Assembly (NCBI RefSeq): GCF_003640395.1
Contig: NZ_RBZQ01000003.1
Span: forward strand, 1-64,000
DNA length: 64,000 nt
Direction of reading: 5' to 3'
DNA from: Stutzerimonas urumqiensis
GTDB taxonomy: Bacteria > Pseudomonadota > Gammaproteobacteria > Pseudomonadales > Pseudomonadaceae
Each line of letters opens with the position of its first letter. Position 1 is the stretch's first letter. The notes beneath the pieces were generated by a model that was not told where the DNA came from, searched no databases, and saw only the letters and a list, made by a program, of their open reading frames with translations. A program made the position numbers and the translations under genes. Positions 24,533-34,484 of this stretch are shown here, in pieces.

Positions 24533-25817
24533 CCACCTGCGTCCGCTGCTGCTGTGCGCGGCGACGCTTTTCGGCGCCTGCGCCAGCTCCGCCTGGGCCG
24601 CCGTCGAACCCCTCGATCGCGTCGTGGCGATCGTCGACAACGACGTGATCATGCAGAGCCAGCTCCAACAACGCGTCGAAGAGGTTCGGCAGACGTTCGC
24701 CAAGCGCGGCGCCGAAGCGCCGCCCTCGGACGTGCTGCAGCAGCAGGTGCTGGATCGACTGATCCTGGAAAACCTGCAATTGCAGATCGGAGAACGGTCG
24801 GGTATCCGCATCAGCGACGAAGAGCTGAACCAGGCGGTGGAGACCATCGCCCAGCGCAACGGGATGAGCCTGGAGCAGTTTCGCCAGGCGCTGGCACAGG
24901 ACGGCCTGGGCTATGAGGAAGCGCGCGAGCAGATCCGCCGCGAAATGATCATCAGCCGGGTGCGCCAGCGGCGCATCGCCGACCGCATCCAGGTCTCCAA
25001 GCAGGAGGTGGAGAACTTCCTCGCCTCCGACCTGGGCCAACTGCAGCTGGCCGAGGAATACCGGCTGGCCAACATCCTGATCCCGGTGCCGGAGAGCGCT
25101 GGCTCGGAGGAGATCGACAAGGCCGAGCAGCTGGCTCAGGACACCTACCGTCAGTTGCAGAACGGTGCCGATTTCGCTCAGCTCGCGGCATCGCGCTCGG
25201 CGAGCGAGAACGCCCTGGAAGGCGGCGAGATGGGATGGCGCAAGGCCGCTCAGCTACCGCCTCCCTTCGATAGTCTGGTCAGCGAGATGAGCGTCGGCGA
25301 AGTGACCGAGCCCATCCGCACCCCGCCGGGCTACATCCTGGTGAAGGTGCTCGACAAGCGCGGCGGGGGCGAACAGGTCCGCAACGAGGTGCATGTCCGC
25401 CACATCCTTATCAAGCCCAGCGCCATTCGCACCGACGAAGAGAGCCGCAAGCTGGTCGAGCGCCTGCGCGAGCGAATCGTTGCGGGCGAAGATTTCGCCA
25501 CGCTGGCCCGCAATTTCTCGGAAGACCCGGGCTCGGCGCTCAATGGCGGCGACCTCGACTGGATCGATCCCGAAGCGCTGGTCCCCGAATTCCGCGCCGT
25601 GATGGCCGAAACCGCTGCCGGCGAGCTGTCCCAGCCGTTCCAGACGCCTTATGGCTGGCACATCCTCGAGGTACTCGGACGCCGCGCGACCGATGCCAGC
25701 GAAGAGGTCCGCGAGCAGCAGGCGCAAGCCGCTCTGCGCAACCGTCGCTATGAGGAAGAGCTGCAGGCCTGGCTTCGCGAGATTCGCGACGAAGCCTACG
25801 TGGAGATCAAGCTCTGA
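24507..25817 (+). CDS. surA: Periplasmic chaperone and peptidyl-prolyl isomerase SurA
   Basis: Escorts outer-membrane proteins such as LptD to the BAM complex. 436 residues: signal peptide (~1-31), chaperone N-domain, then two parvulin domains (~180-285 and ~290-390) and a C-terminal helix. The start is a GTG: 24507 has AGGG 5 bp upstream, while 24513 would also fit (KTKLS). Both lie inside lptD, so the genes are coupled. Its stop overlaps the apparent CTG start of pdxA. Confidence 0.95.
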   Translation: MNVKTKLSNHLRPLLLCAATLFGACASSAWAAVEPLDRVVAIVDNDVIMQSQLQQRVEEVRQTFAKRGAEAPPSDVLQQQVLDRLILENLQLQIGERSGIRISDEELNQAVETIAQRNGMSLEQFRQALAQDGLGYEEAREQIRREMIISRVRQRRIADRIQVSKQEVENFLASDLGQLQLAEEYRLANILIPVPESAGSEEIDKAEQLAQDTYRQLQNGADFAQLAASRSASENALEGGEMGWRKAAQLPPPFDSLVSEMSVGEVTEPIRTPPGYILVKVLDKRGGGEQVRNEVHVRHILIKPSAIRTDEESRKLVERLRERIVAGEDFATLARNFSEDPGSALNGGDLDWIDPEALVPEFRAVMAETAAGELSQPFQTPYGWHILEVLGRRATDASEEVREQQAQAALRNRRYEEELQAWLREIRDEAYVEIKL

Positions 25818-26815
25818 GCGCGACCGCCCTTCGGCGCATCGCGCTGACGCCTGGCGAGCCGGCCGGCATAGGCCCGGATCTGTGCCTCATGCTGGCGCGT
25901 GAGGCGCAGCCCCACATCCTGATCGCGATCGCCGACATACAGATGCTGCAAGCGCGCGCCCGCGCCTTGCAGCTTCCCGTGTCGATCGTTCCGGTCGGGC
26001 CGGGTAACTGGCCCCGCCAGCCAGCCGATGCCGGCGCCCTTTTCGTCTGGAACACCCCCCTGACCCGCCCGGCCGTGCCCGGGCAGCTCGACACCGCCAA
26101 CGCGGCCTACGTGATCGAAACCCTGACGCGCGCCGGCAAAGGCTGCCTGGACGGTGACTTCGATGCCATGGTCACCGCGCCCGTCCACAAGGGCGTGATC
26201 AACGAAGCGGGCGTGCCGTTTTCCGGCCATACCGAGTTCCTCGCCGAGCTCACCGCCACCGAGCAGGTGGTGATGATGCTGGCGACCGGCGATCTGCGGG
26301 TCGCGCTGGTTACGACCCACCTTCCGCTGAAGGATGTCGCGGCGGCCGTCACGGGCGATCGCCTCAAGCGCGTCGCACGCATCCTGCATGCCGATCTGGT
26401 CGGCAAGTTCGGCATCGAGCGTCCACGCATCCTCGTCTGCGGCCTCAACCCGCACGCTGGCGAAGGCGGGCACCTGGGGCGTGAGGAGATCGAGGTCATC
26501 GAACCGGCGCTCGTGCAGCTTCGTAGCGAAGGGATCGACCTGGTCGGCCCGCTGCCGGCCGACACCTTGTTCACACCCAAGCACCTTGCCCAGTGCGACG
26601 CCGTGCTGGCCATGTACCACGACCAGGGCCTTCCGGTGCTCAAGCACAAGGGTTTTGGCGCGGCGGTGAATGTCACGCTCGGCCTGCCGATCATCCGCAC
26701 CTCGGTCGATCATGGCACCGCGCTCGACCTCGCGGCGACCGGCAACATCGATGACGGCAGTCTGCGAGTCGCCTTGCAGACCGCCTACCTGATGGCGGAC
26801 AGCAAGGCGCGCTGA
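25814..26815 (+). CDS. pdxA: 4-hydroxythreonine-4-phosphate dehydrogenase with CTG start
   Basis: NAD-dependent PLP biosynthesis enzyme. It has [33 protein letters not shown] and [12 protein letters not shown] motifs with the metal-binding histidines. The conserved N-terminal [11 protein letters not shown] lies upstream of the first ATG (25889), and no in-frame ATG, GTG or TTG precedes it. A CTG at 25814 overlaps the surA stop (CTGA), has GGAG 8 bp upstream, and gives the expected ~333 residues. ATG 25889 would delete the motif. Confidence 0.88.
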   Translation: MSATALRRIALTPGEPAGIGPDLCLMLAREAQPHILIAIADIQMLQARARALQLPVSIVPVGPGNWPRQPADAGALFVWNTPLTRPAVPGQLDTANAAYVIETLTRAGKGCLDGDFDAMVTAPVHKGVINEAGVPFSGHTEFLAELTATEQVVMMLATGDLRVALVTTHLPLKDVAAAVTGDRLKRVARILHADLVGKFGIERPRILVCGLNPHAGEGGHLGREEIEVIEPALVQLRSEGIDLVGPLPADTLFTPKHLAQCDAVLAMYHDQGLPVLKHKGFGAAVNVTLGLPIIRTSVDHGTALDLAATGNIDDGSLRVALQTAYLMADSKAR

Positions 26816-26881
26816 CCGCCGGTCGTGGTTCGCGCGCGCCGCATCCTGTTGCACCATCCTCCGTTCCTCTGGAGCGCCTGC

Positions 26882-26887
26882 TAGAAT
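26882..26887 (+). promoter_or_regulatory. Candidate -10 box upstream of ksgA
   Basis: TAGAAT, a frequent -10 form in Pseudomonas, lies 44 bp before the ksgA ATG in the only sizeable gap (115 bp) of the lptD-glpE run. No good -35 is visible at the right distance. Confidence 0.3.
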
Positions 26888-26930
26888 CCAGCCCTTTTCC
26901 CGCTTGCCTGCGGGACAGATCGGAGCCGTG

Positions 26931-27752
26931 ATGAGCGATACCTACCAGCACCGCGCCCGCAAGCGATTCGGCCAGAACTTCCTGCACGATGCGGGGGTGA
27001 TCCATCGCATTCTGCGCGCCATCCACCCGAAGGCCGGGGAGCACCTGGTCGAGATCGGCCCCGGGCAAGGCGCACTGACCGAAGGGCTGCTCGACAGCGG
27101 TGCGAAACTGGATGTCATCGAACTGGACCTGGACCTCGTACCGCTGCTACGTGAGCGTTTCGGCGATCGCGAAAGCTGGTCGCTGCATCAGGGTGACGCG
27201 CTGAAGTTCGACTTCGCCCGCCTGAGCGACCGTCCTCGCAGCCTGCGAGTAGTCGGCAACCTGCCCTACAACATCTCGACGCCGCTGATCTTCCACTTGC
27301 TTTCCCACGCCGAACGCATCCATGACATGCACTTCATGCTGCAAAAGGAAGTCGTCGAGCGGCTGGCGGCTCAGCCGGGCGGGGGCGACTGGGGCCGGCT
27401 GTCGATCATGGTGCAGTACCACTGCCGCGTTGAGCACCTGTTCAACGTCGGACCCGGCGCGTTCAACCCGGCGCCCAAGGTCGACTCGGCGATCGTGCGG
27501 CTGGTGCCGCATGCGCAGCTACCTCATCCCGCGCAGGATGTACGCCAGCTCGAGCGCGTTGTGCGAGAGGCGTTCAATCAGCGGCGCAAGACCTTGCGCA
27601 ATACGCTCAAGGGCCTGCTCGATGCCACGGCCATCGAATCGGCCGGCGTCGACGGCAGCCTGCGCCCCGAACAGCTCGACCTCGCCGCGTTCGTCCGGTT
27701 GGCCGACCAGCTGGCCAGCCGCACACCCGAAGGAGCCCGCGATGAGCGATAA
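26931..27752 (+). CDS. rsmA: 16S rRNA adenine dimethyltransferase (KsgA)
   Basis: Dimethylates two adjacent adenines near the 3' end of 16S rRNA. 273 residues with N-terminal [12 protein letters not shown] motif [13 protein letters not shown], and the catalytic NLPYNIS motif. ATG 26931 has GGAG upstream. The frame is open leftward to 26904, but those residues are not conserved. The last 11 bp overlap apaG. Confidence 0.97.
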   Translation: MSDTYQHRARKRFGQNFLHDAGVIHRILRAIHPKAGEHLVEIGPGQGALTEGLLDSGAKLDVIELDLDLVPLLRERFGDRESWSLHQGDALKFDFARLSDRPRSLRVVGNLPYNISTPLIFHLLSHAERIHDMHFMLQKEVVERLAAQPGGGDWGRLSIMVQYHCRVEHLFNVGPGAFNPAPKVDSAIVRLVPHAQLPHPAQDVRQLERVVREAFNQRRKTLRNTLKGLLDATAIESAGVDGSLRPEQLDLAAFVRLADQLASRTPEGARDER

Positions 27753-28122
27753 CCGCTACCGGATCGATGTCACGGTCTCGCCGCAATACCTGCCGGCACA
27801 GTCGCGGCCGGAACAAAACCGCTATGCCTTTGCCTACACCGTAACCATCGAGAACAACGGTGAGCTCGCCGCGCAGCTGCTTTCTCGCCATTGGATCATC
27901 ACCGACGGCGATGGCCAGGTTCAGGAAGTGCGGGGCGACGGCGTCGTCGGCGAGCAACCGCTGATCGCGCCGGGCCAGCGGCACGTCTACACCAGCGGCA
28001 CGCTGATGGCGACCGAAGTGGGCAACATGCAGGGCAGCTACCGGATGGTCGCGACCGATGGTCACGCATTCGACGCGCCAATCGCGCCGTTCCGCCTGGC
28101 GGTGCCAGGCGTACTGCATTGA
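27742..28122 (+). CDS. apaG: ApaG domain protein
   Basis: 126-residue immunoglobulin-like domain protein. Typical features are [15 protein letters not shown], the [11 protein letters not shown] segment, and the C-terminal [20 protein letters not shown]. The molecular role in bacteria is uncertain; it is linked to divalent cations and Ap4A metabolism by context. AGGAG precedes the ATG, which lies inside the end of ksgA. apaH follows after 27 bp. Confidence 0.95.
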   Translation: MSDNRYRIDVTVSPQYLPAQSRPEQNRYAFAYTVTIENNGELAAQLLSRHWIITDGDGQVQEVRGDGVVGEQPLIAPGQRHVYTSGTLMATEVGNMQGSYRMVATDGHAFDAPIAPFRLAVPGVLH

Positions 28123-28149
28123 TCACCAGCCAGGAGGTGAACCGCACCC

Positions 28150-28974
28150 ATGACCCTCTACGCCGTCGGTGACCTGCAAGGCTGCCTCGATCCGCTCAAG
28201 GCACTGCTCGCACAGGTCGACTTCAGCCCCTCGCGCGACTGCCTCTGGCTGGCCGGCGACCTGGTCAATCGCGGGCCGCAATCGCTGGAGGCGCTGCGCT
28301 TCGCGCGGGATCTCGGAAGCTCCGGGCTTACCGTGCTCGGCAATCACGACCTGCATTTGATCGCCGTCGCCCACAACATCGAGCGTCTGAAGAAGGCAGA
28401 CACCCTCAAGGCCATCCTCGATGCACCTGATCGTGCCGACCTCATCGACTGGCTGCGCCGGCAGAAGCTGCTTCACCACGATCCGCAGCGCGACATCACC
28501 CTGGTGCATGCCGGCGTCCCACCGCCCTGGGGCCTGGCCAAGGCGTTGCGCCGGGCCGCCGAAGTGCAGGAGGCGCTGACCGATGACGCGCGACTATTGC
28601 CTTTTCTGGACGGGATGTACGGCAACCAGCCAGCGAAGTGGAGCCGTGAGTTGCAAGGCGTGACGCGCCTGCGGGTGATCACCAACTACTTCACCCGGAT
28701 GCGGTTCTGCACCGCCGATGGCACCCTCGATCTCGAAACGAAGGAGGGCCTCGCATCGGCGCCGCCGGGCTTCGCCCCTTGGTTCAGCCACCCCGAGCGC
28801 AAGATGCGCGGCCGCACCATCGTGTTCGGCCATTGGGCCGCGCTCGAAGGTCGCTGCGACGAACCAGGCGTACATGCCCTGGACACCGGTTGCGTCTGGG
28901 GCAACTGCATGACACTGATGAACCTCGATACCGGTGAAACCCACCGCCAGGACTGCAAGGACATATCTCGATGA
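28150..28974 (+). CDS. apaH: Symmetrical diadenosine tetraphosphatase
   Basis: Splits Ap4A into two ADP, and in E. coli also removes Np4 caps from RNA. 274 residues of the phosphoprotein-phosphatase fold with GDLQG (7-11), GDLVNRG and GNHD metal motifs and a late VFGHWA histidine. It follows apaG closely and overlaps glpE by 4 bp (ATGA). Confidence 0.97.
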   Translation: MTLYAVGDLQGCLDPLKALLAQVDFSPSRDCLWLAGDLVNRGPQSLEALRFARDLGSSGLTVLGNHDLHLIAVAHNIERLKKADTLKAILDAPDRADLIDWLRRQKLLHHDPQRDITLVHAGVPPPWGLAKALRRAAEVQEALTDDARLLPFLDGMYGNQPAKWSRELQGVTRLRVITNYFTRMRFCTADGTLDLETKEGLASAPPGFAPWFSHPERKMRGRTIVFGHWAALEGRCDEPGVHALDTGCVWGNCMTLMNLDTGETHRQDCKDISR

Positions 28975-29300
28975 GCGAATTCAAGCGCATCTCCCCCGAC
29001 GCCGCCCAGGCGCTGATCTCGAACGGCGCCGTGGTGGTCGATGTCCGCGACCCGCAGAGCTATGCCACCGCCCACATCGCAGGATCCTCCCACCTGGACA
29101 ACCACTCGCTGCCAGACTTCATCGCGGCGGCCGACTTCGACCAGCCGCTGATCGTCACCTGCTATCACGGCCATTCCAGCCAGAGCGCCGCCGCCTACCT
29201 GGCTCACCGGGGCTTTGCCGAGGTGTACAGCCTGGACGGCGGCTTCGAGGAATGGCGGTCACGCTATCCAGCACTCGTACAGGCCGCGCCGGACCACTGA
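28971..29300 (+). CDS. glpE: Thiosulfate sulfurtransferase GlpE
   Basis: Single-domain rhodanese, 109 residues, with the active-site loop CYHGHSS starting at C64. It moves sulfane sulfur from thiosulfate to cyanide or thioredoxin in vitro; the in vivo acceptor is unclear. It is the last gene of the ksgA-apaG-apaH-glpE run. The following 282 bp hold no gene. Confidence 0.94.
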   Translation: MSEFKRISPDAAQALISNGAVVVDVRDPQSYATAHIAGSSHLDNHSLPDFIAAADFDQPLIVTCYHGHSSQSAAAYLAHRGFAEVYSLDGGFEEWRSRYPALVQAAPDH

Positions 29301-29401
29301 AACATTTTCTTTCGCTTGCCGAATACCTCCCCAGGCGGCGCGCGGCGGGCCGTCGCGCCAACGTTCCGCTTCCTCCCGTCGCCGCTTCGTAGCTCTCCCG
29401 C

Positions 29402-29428
29402 TTGACCTCCCCGAAAGCGAACTATCCT
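29402..29428 (+). promoter_or_regulatory. Candidate sigma-S-like promoter for prkA
   Basis: TTGACC (29402-29407) is followed after 15 bp by TATCCT in the context CTATCCTT (29422-29429), which resembles the extended stationary-phase -10. It would give a leader of about 150 nt that contains a 10-bp palindrome, TTAGGCCTAA (29470-29479). E. coli yeaG is sigma-S dependent, which makes this plausible but not shown. Confidence 0.35.
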
Positions 29429-29582
29429 TCAGACAAGGCCATCCAAAAAGAGAAGCCAGTCCGCTGGTTTTAGGCCTAAGGTTTCGACCATTAGGCGTTC
29501 GGGGGAACTCCACTGGCCGCTACGGCCCGCTCCAGAATGCCTGGTGACCACACCTGCCCCTGTGCATCGACGAGGTGAAGTC

Positions 29583-31505
29583 ATGAGCATTTTCAGCCAC
29601 TTCCAACAACGATTCGAAGCGACCCGCCAGGAGGAGTATTCGCTCCAGGAGTATCTCGATCTATGCAAACAGGACCCGACCACCTACGCCTCCGCGGCCG
29701 AGCGGATGCTGATGGCGATCGGCGAACCGCAGATGATCGACACAGCGACCGATCCACGGCTGTCGCGCATCTTCGCCAACAAGGTGATCCGACGGTACCC
29801 GGCGTTCGCCGACTTCCACGGCATGGAAGACTGCATCGAGCAGATAGTGTCCTATTTCCGGCACGCCGCGCAGGGGCTCGAAGAGAAGAAGCAGATCCTC
29901 TACCTCCTGGGGCCGGTGGGCGGCGGCAAGTCATCGCTGGCCGAGAAACTCAAGCAGCTCATCGAGAAGGTGCCCTTCTACGCCATCAAGGGCTCGCCGG
30001 TGTACGAATCGCCCCTTGGCCTGTTCAACCCGGCCGAGGATGCGCAGATCCTCGAGGAGGACTACGGCATCCCCAGTCGCTACCTCAACTCGATCATGTC
30101 GCCCTGGGCCACCAAGCGCCTGCAGGAGTTCGGCGGCGACATCAGCCAGTTCCGCGTGGTCAAGCTGTATCCCTCGATCCTCAACCAGATCGCCGTGGCC
30201 AAGACCGAGCCCGGCGACGAGAACAACCAGGACATCTCCGCCCTGGTCGGCAAGGTCGATATCCGCAAGCTCGAGGAATTCCCGCAGAACGACCCGGACG
30301 CCTACAGCTACTCCGGCGCGCTGTGCCGGGCCAACCAGGGCCTGATGGAATTTGTCGAGATGTTCAAGGCGCCGATCAAGGTGTTGCATCCGTTGCTGAC
30401 CGCCACGCAGGAAGGCAACTACAACAGCACCGAAGGCCTGGGCGCGATCCCCTACAGCGGCATCATCCTGGCGCACTCCAACGAGTCGGAGTGGCACACC
30501 TTCCGCAACAACAAGAACAACGAGGCGTTCATCGACCGCATCTACATCGTCAAGGTGCCCTACTGCCTGCGCGTGAGCGATGAGATCAAGATCTACGACA
30601 AACTGCTGACCAACAGCTCGCTGTCCCACGCCCATTGCGCGCCGGACACGCTCAAGATGCTGGCGCAGTTCTCGGTGCTGTCACGCCTGAAGGAGCCGGA
30701 GAACTCCAACATCTATTCGAAGATGCGCGTCTATGACGGCGAAAACCTGAAGGACACCGATCCCAAGGCCAAGTCGATTCAGGAGTACCGCGACACCGCC
30801 GGCGTCGACGAGGGCATGAACGGCCTCTCCACCCGTTTCGCCTTCAAGATCCTGTCGAAGGTCTTCAACTTCGACCCGCACGAAGTCGCCGCCAACCCGG
30901 TGCACCTGCTCTACGTGCTGGAGCAGCAGATCGAGCAGGAGCAGTTCCCGGCCGAAACCCGCGAGCGCTACCTTCGCTTCATCAAGGAATACCTGGCGCC
31001 GCGCTACGTCGACTTCATCGGCAAGGAAATCCAGACCGCATACCTCGAAAGCTACAGCGAGTACGGCCAGAACATCTTCGACCGCTACGTGCTGTACGCC
31101 GACTTCTGGATCCAGGACCAGGAGTATCGCGACCCCGAGACTGGCGAAATCCTCAACCGGGCCGCGCTCAACGAGGAACTGGAAAAGATCGAGAAACCGG
31201 CCGGCATCAGCAACCCGAAGGACTTCCGCAACGAGATCGTCAACTTCGTCCTGCGCGCGCGGGCCAACAACAACGGCAAGAACCCAAGCTGGCTGTCGTA
31301 CGAGAAGCTGCGCGCGGTGATCGAGAAGAAGATGTTCTCCAACACCGAGGACCTGCTGCCGGTCATCAGCTTCAACGCCAAGGCCAGCAAGGAGGATCAG
31401 CAGAAGCACAACGACTTCGTCACTCGAATGGTCGAGCGCGGCTACACCGAGAAGCAGGTCCGCCTGCTATCCGAGTGGTATCTGCGGGTTCGGAAATCGC
31501 AGTAA
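29583..31505 (+). CDS. yeaG: PrkA/YeaG family serine protein kinase
   Basis: 640-residue stress kinase. The N-terminal AAA-type module has Walker A GPVGGGKSS (110-118). A C-terminal kinase-like PrkA domain follows. The length matches Pseudomonas homologues. E. coli YeaG acts with YeaH in nitrogen starvation and stationary phase, and Bacillus PrkA in sporulation. ATG 29583 begins the conserved MSIFSHFQQRFE. It is the first gene of the prkA-yeaH-spoVR locus. Confidence 0.95.
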   Translation: MSIFSHFQQRFEATRQEEYSLQEYLDLCKQDPTTYASAAERMLMAIGEPQMIDTATDPRLSRIFANKVIRRYPAFADFHGMEDCIEQIVSYFRHAAQGLEEKKQILYLLGPVGGGKSSLAEKLKQLIEKVPFYAIKGSPVYESPLGLFNPAEDAQILEEDYGIPSRYLNSIMSPWATKRLQEFGGDISQFRVVKLYPSILNQIAVAKTEPGDENNQDISALVGKVDIRKLEEFPQNDPDAYSYSGALCRANQGLMEFVEMFKAPIKVLHPLLTATQEGNYNSTEGLGAIPYSGIILAHSNESEWHTFRNNKNNEAFIDRIYIVKVPYCLRVSDEIKIYDKLLTNSSLSHAHCAPDTLKMLAQFSVLSRLKEPENSNIYSKMRVYDGENLKDTDPKAKSIQEYRDTAGVDEGMNGLSTRFAFKILSKVFNFDPHEVAANPVHLLYVLEQQIEQEQFPAETRERYLRFIKEYLAPRYVDFIGKEIQTAYLESYSEYGQNIFDRYVLYADFWIQDQEYRDPETGEILNRAALNEELEKIEKPAGISNPKDFRNEIVNFVLRARANNNGKNPSWLSYEKLRAVIEKKMFSNTEDLLPVISFNAKASKEDQQKHNDFVTRMVERGYTEKQVRLLSEWYLRVRKSQ

Positions 31506-31526
31506 TCAAGAAGCCGCTCGAGGCTT

Positions 31527-31578
31527 GAGACCGGGGGCTGGACGACCATGCGACGCCGTCATCCAGCCTCCGGCTCTC
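31527..31578 (+). repeat. Long imperfect hairpin between prkA and yeaH
   Basis: A left arm at 31527-31542 (GAGACCGGGGGCTGGA) pairs with a right arm at 31562-31578 (TCCAGCCTCCGGCTCTC) around a 19-nt loop, with one bulge. There is no U-run, so RNA processing, partial termination or 3'-end protection of the prkA message is more likely than full termination. I see no second copy in the window. Confidence 0.6.
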
Positions 31579-31600
31579 AGCCCCAGCCCGGAGGGCTCGC

Positions 31601-32872
31601 ATGAGCTACGTGATCGATCGTCGTCTGAACGGCAAGAACAAGAGCACGGTGAACCGCCAGCGCTTCCTGCGACGGTACCGCGAACACATCAAGAAGGCGG
31701 TGGAGGAGGCGGTCGGCCGGCGCTCCATCACCGACATGGAGCATGGGGAACAGATCAGCATTCCCGGGCGGGACATCGACGAGCCGGTGCTGCACCACGG
31801 CCGCGGCGGTCGCCAGACCATCGTCCATCCCGGCAACAAGGATTTCACGGCGGGCGACCGCATTCCTCGCCCGCAGGGCGGTGGCGGCGGCCAGGGCGCC
31901 GGCAAAGCCAGCAACAGCGGCGAAGGCATGGACGACTTCGTCTTCCAGATCACCCAGGAAGAGTTCCTCGACTTCATGTTCGAAGATCTGGAACTGCCGA
32001 ACCTGGTCAAGCGCCACCTCACCGGGACCGACACCTACAAAACCGTTCGCGCCGGCATTTCCAACGAGGGCAACCCCTCGCGCGTCAACATCGTGCGCAC
32101 CTTGCGCTCGGCCCATGCGCGGCGCATCGCGCTTTCCGGCAGTAGCCGGACGCGGCTCAAGGAAGTCAAAGCCGAACTGGCACGCCTGCGCACCGAGGAG
32201 CCGGACAACTTCGGCGACATCCAGGCCGCCGAACAAGAGATCGAACGGCTCAGCGCGCGCATCAATCGCGTGCCCTTCCTCGACACCTTCGACCTGAAAT
32301 ACAACCTGCTGGTCAAGCATCCGAATCCCAGCTCCAAGGCGGTGATGTTCTGCCTGATGGACGTCTCGGGCTCCATGACCCAGGCCACCAAGGACATCGC
32401 CAAGCGCTTCTTCATCCTCCTGTACCTGTTCCTCAAGCGGAACTACGACAAGATCGACGTGGTGTTCATCCGCCACCACACCAGCGCCAAGGAAGTGGAT
32501 GAGGAGGAGTTCTTCTATTCCCGCGAGACCGGCGGGACCATCGTCTCCAGCGCGCTGAAGCTGATGCAGGAAATCATGGCCGAGCGCTACCCGATCAACG
32601 AATGGAATATCTACGCGGCGCAAGCGTCCGACGGCGACAACTGGAACGACGACTCCCCCATCTGCCGCGACATTCTGATCAAGCAGATCATGCCGTTCGT
32701 CCAGTACTTCACCTACGTCGAGATCACACCGCGCGAACATCAGGCGCTGTGGTACGAATACAACCAGGTGGGCGAAGCCTTCGCCGACTCCTTCGCCCAG
32801 CAGCAACTGGTCTCGGCGGGAGACATCTACCCGGTGTTCCGCGAGTTGTTCCAGCGTCGAATGACGACCTGA
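31601..32872 (+). CDS. yeaH: YeaH/DUF444 VWA-like protein
   Basis: 423 residues. The basic N-terminus (~1-60) is followed by a Gly-rich linker (~90-105), a helical middle, and a C-terminal von Willebrand A-like domain with the metal-site motif MDVSGSM. Partner of the YeaG kinase in stress adaptation; the biochemical role is unknown. GGAGG precedes the ATG. spoVR follows after 7 bp. Confidence 0.93.
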   Translation: MSYVIDRRLNGKNKSTVNRQRFLRRYREHIKKAVEEAVGRRSITDMEHGEQISIPGRDIDEPVLHHGRGGRQTIVHPGNKDFTAGDRIPRPQGGGGGQGAGKASNSGEGMDDFVFQITQEEFLDFMFEDLELPNLVKRHLTGTDTYKTVRAGISNEGNPSRVNIVRTLRSAHARRIALSGSSRTRLKEVKAELARLRTEEPDNFGDIQAAEQEIERLSARINRVPFLDTFDLKYNLLVKHPNPSSKAVMFCLMDVSGSMTQATKDIAKRFFILLYLFLKRNYDKIDVVFIRHHTSAKEVDEEEFFYSRETGGTIVSSALKLMQEIMAERYPINEWNIYAAQASDGDNWNDDSPICRDILIKQIMPFVQYFTYVEITPREHQALWYEYNQVGEAFADSFAQQQLVSAGDIYPVFRELFQRRMTT

Positions 32873-32879
32873 GGTGCGT

Positions 32880-34430
32880 ATGAAGCGACAGCCAATATCG
32901 ACCGAATCGGAATGGACCTTCGAGCTGATCCGAACCTACGACCGGGAGATCGGCCGCATCGCCGAGCGCTATGCGCTGGACACCTACCCCAACCAGATCG
33001 AGGTCATCACGGCCGAACAGATGATGGACGCCTATGCCTCGGTCGGCATGCCGCTGGGCTATCACCACTGGTCATACGGCAAGCAGTTCCTGCACACCGA
33101 AAAACACTACAAGCGCGGCCAGATGGGGCTGGCCTACGAGATCGTCATCAATTCCGATCCGTGCATCGCCTACCTCATGGAAGAAAACACCATGACCATG
33201 CAGGCGCTGGTCATCGCCCATGCCTGCTACGGGCACAACAGCTTCTTCAAGGGCAACTACCTGTTCCGCACCTGGACGGACGCCAGCTCGATCATCGACT
33301 ACCTGGTCTTCGCCAAGCAGTACATCGCCGAGTGCGAGGAACGGCACGGCATCTCGGCGGTGGAAGACCTCATCGATTCCTGCCACGCGCTGATGAACTA
33401 TGGCGTCGACCGCTACCGGCGGCCGTATCCGATTTCCGCCGAGGAAGAACGCCGTCGCCAGAAGGAGCGCGAAGAACACCTGCAACGCCAGCTCAACGAC
33501 CTGTGGCGCACCATCCCGAAGCTGAACGAGCGGCCGGACGACCCCGACGAAAGCCGGCGCTTCCCCGCCGAACCGCAGGAAAACATCCTCTACTTCATCG
33601 AAAAGCACGCTCCACTGCTCGAACCCTGGCAGCGCGAGGTCGTGCGCATCGTGCGCAAGATCGCCCAGTACTTCTATCCCCAGCGCCAGACGCAGGTCAT
33701 GAACGAGGGCTGGGCCACCTTCTGGCACTACACGCTGCTCAACGACCTGTACGACGAAGGCCTGGTGACCGACGGCTTCATGATGGAATTCCTCCAGTCG
33801 CACACGAGCGTGATCTTCCAGCCGGGGTTCGACAGCCCGTACTACAGCGGCATCAACCCCTACACCCTCGGCTTCGCGATGTTCCAGGACATTCGCCGCA
33901 TCTGCGAGAACCCCACCGAGGAAGACAGGCGCTGGTTCCCGGACATGGCCGGCAGCGACTGGCTGTCCACGGTCAAGTTCGCCATGAGCAACTTCAAGGA
34001 CGAGAGCTTCATCCAGCAGTTCCTGTCGCCCAAGGTCATCCGCGACCTCAAGCTGTTCAGCATCCTCGACGACGATCACCGGGACGAGCTGCTGGTACCG
34101 GCCATCCACGACGAGGACGGCTATCGCACCATCCGCGAGCTGCTCGCCGCTCAGTACAACCTGGGCAACCGCGAACCCAACGTACAGATCTGGAGCGTGA
34201 ACCGTCGCGGAGACCGCTCGCTGACGCTGCGCCACCAGCAGCACGACCGCAAACCGCTGGGCGAATCGACCGAGGACGTGCTCAAGCACCTGCACCGCCT
34301 CTGGGGTTTCGATGTGCACCTCGAATCGATGCAGGACGACCAGATCGCCGCGACGCACCACATGCCGCCCCGTCCTGAGGGCGCCGACAGCCACTACCCC
34401 CGGCTGGACCTGTCGATCCCGCCGATCTGA
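32880..34430 (+). CDS. SpoVR family protein
   Basis: 516 residues, matching bacterial SpoVR/YcgB proteins. It has the conserved YHHWSYGKQF, HACYGHNSFFKGNY and MNEGWATFWHY segments, rich in His and Glu as in metal-binding folds. The function is unresolved; genetically it travels with PrkA and YeaH. ATG 32880 has GAGG 5 bp upstream. An earlier GTG (32874) would sit on that site, so I reject it. Confidence 0.94.
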   Translation: MKRQPISTESEWTFELIRTYDREIGRIAERYALDTYPNQIEVITAEQMMDAYASVGMPLGYHHWSYGKQFLHTEKHYKRGQMGLAYEIVINSDPCIAYLMEENTMTMQALVIAHACYGHNSFFKGNYLFRTWTDASSIIDYLVFAKQYIAECEERHGISAVEDLIDSCHALMNYGVDRYRRPYPISAEEERRRQKEREEHLQRQLNDLWRTIPKLNERPDDPDESRRFPAEPQENILYFIEKHAPLLEPWQREVVRIVRKIAQYFYPQRQTQVMNEGWATFWHYTLLNDLYDEGLVTDGFMMEFLQSHTSVIFQPGFDSPYYSGINPYTLGFAMFQDIRRICENPTEEDRRWFPDMAGSDWLSTVKFAMSNFKDESFIQQFLSPKVIRDLKLFSILDDDHRDELLVPAIHDEDGYRTIRELLAAQYNLGNREPNVQIWSVNRRGDRSLTLRHQQHDRKPLGESTEDVLKHLHRLWGFDVHLESMQDDQIAATHHMPPRPEGADSHYPRLDLSIPPI

Positions 34431-34451
34431 ACGGCATCCTGGCAGCCGCTT

Positions 34452-34484
34452 TGGCTTATCCTTCGGCGTCTGGAGGATAAGCCA
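34452..34484 (+). promoter_or_regulatory. Hairpin over the cca ribosome binding site
   Basis: TGGCTTATCC (34452-34461) pairs perfectly with GGATAAGCCA (34475-34484). The right arm includes the last two bases of the GGAGG Shine-Dalgarno (34472-34476) and the A of the cca start codon. A 10-bp stem here could limit initiation until it is opened by a ribosome, heat or a ligand. This is structure by inspection only. Confidence 0.55.

Noticed and set aside
21782..24859. A 1025-codon open frame antisense to lptD and surA
   Set aside because: Val/Leu/Ala/Arg-rich shadow of two well-supported genes with no ribosome site.
32874..32879. GTG start for the SpoVR gene
   Set aside because: It would overlap the GAGG ribosome site that serves ATG 32880.
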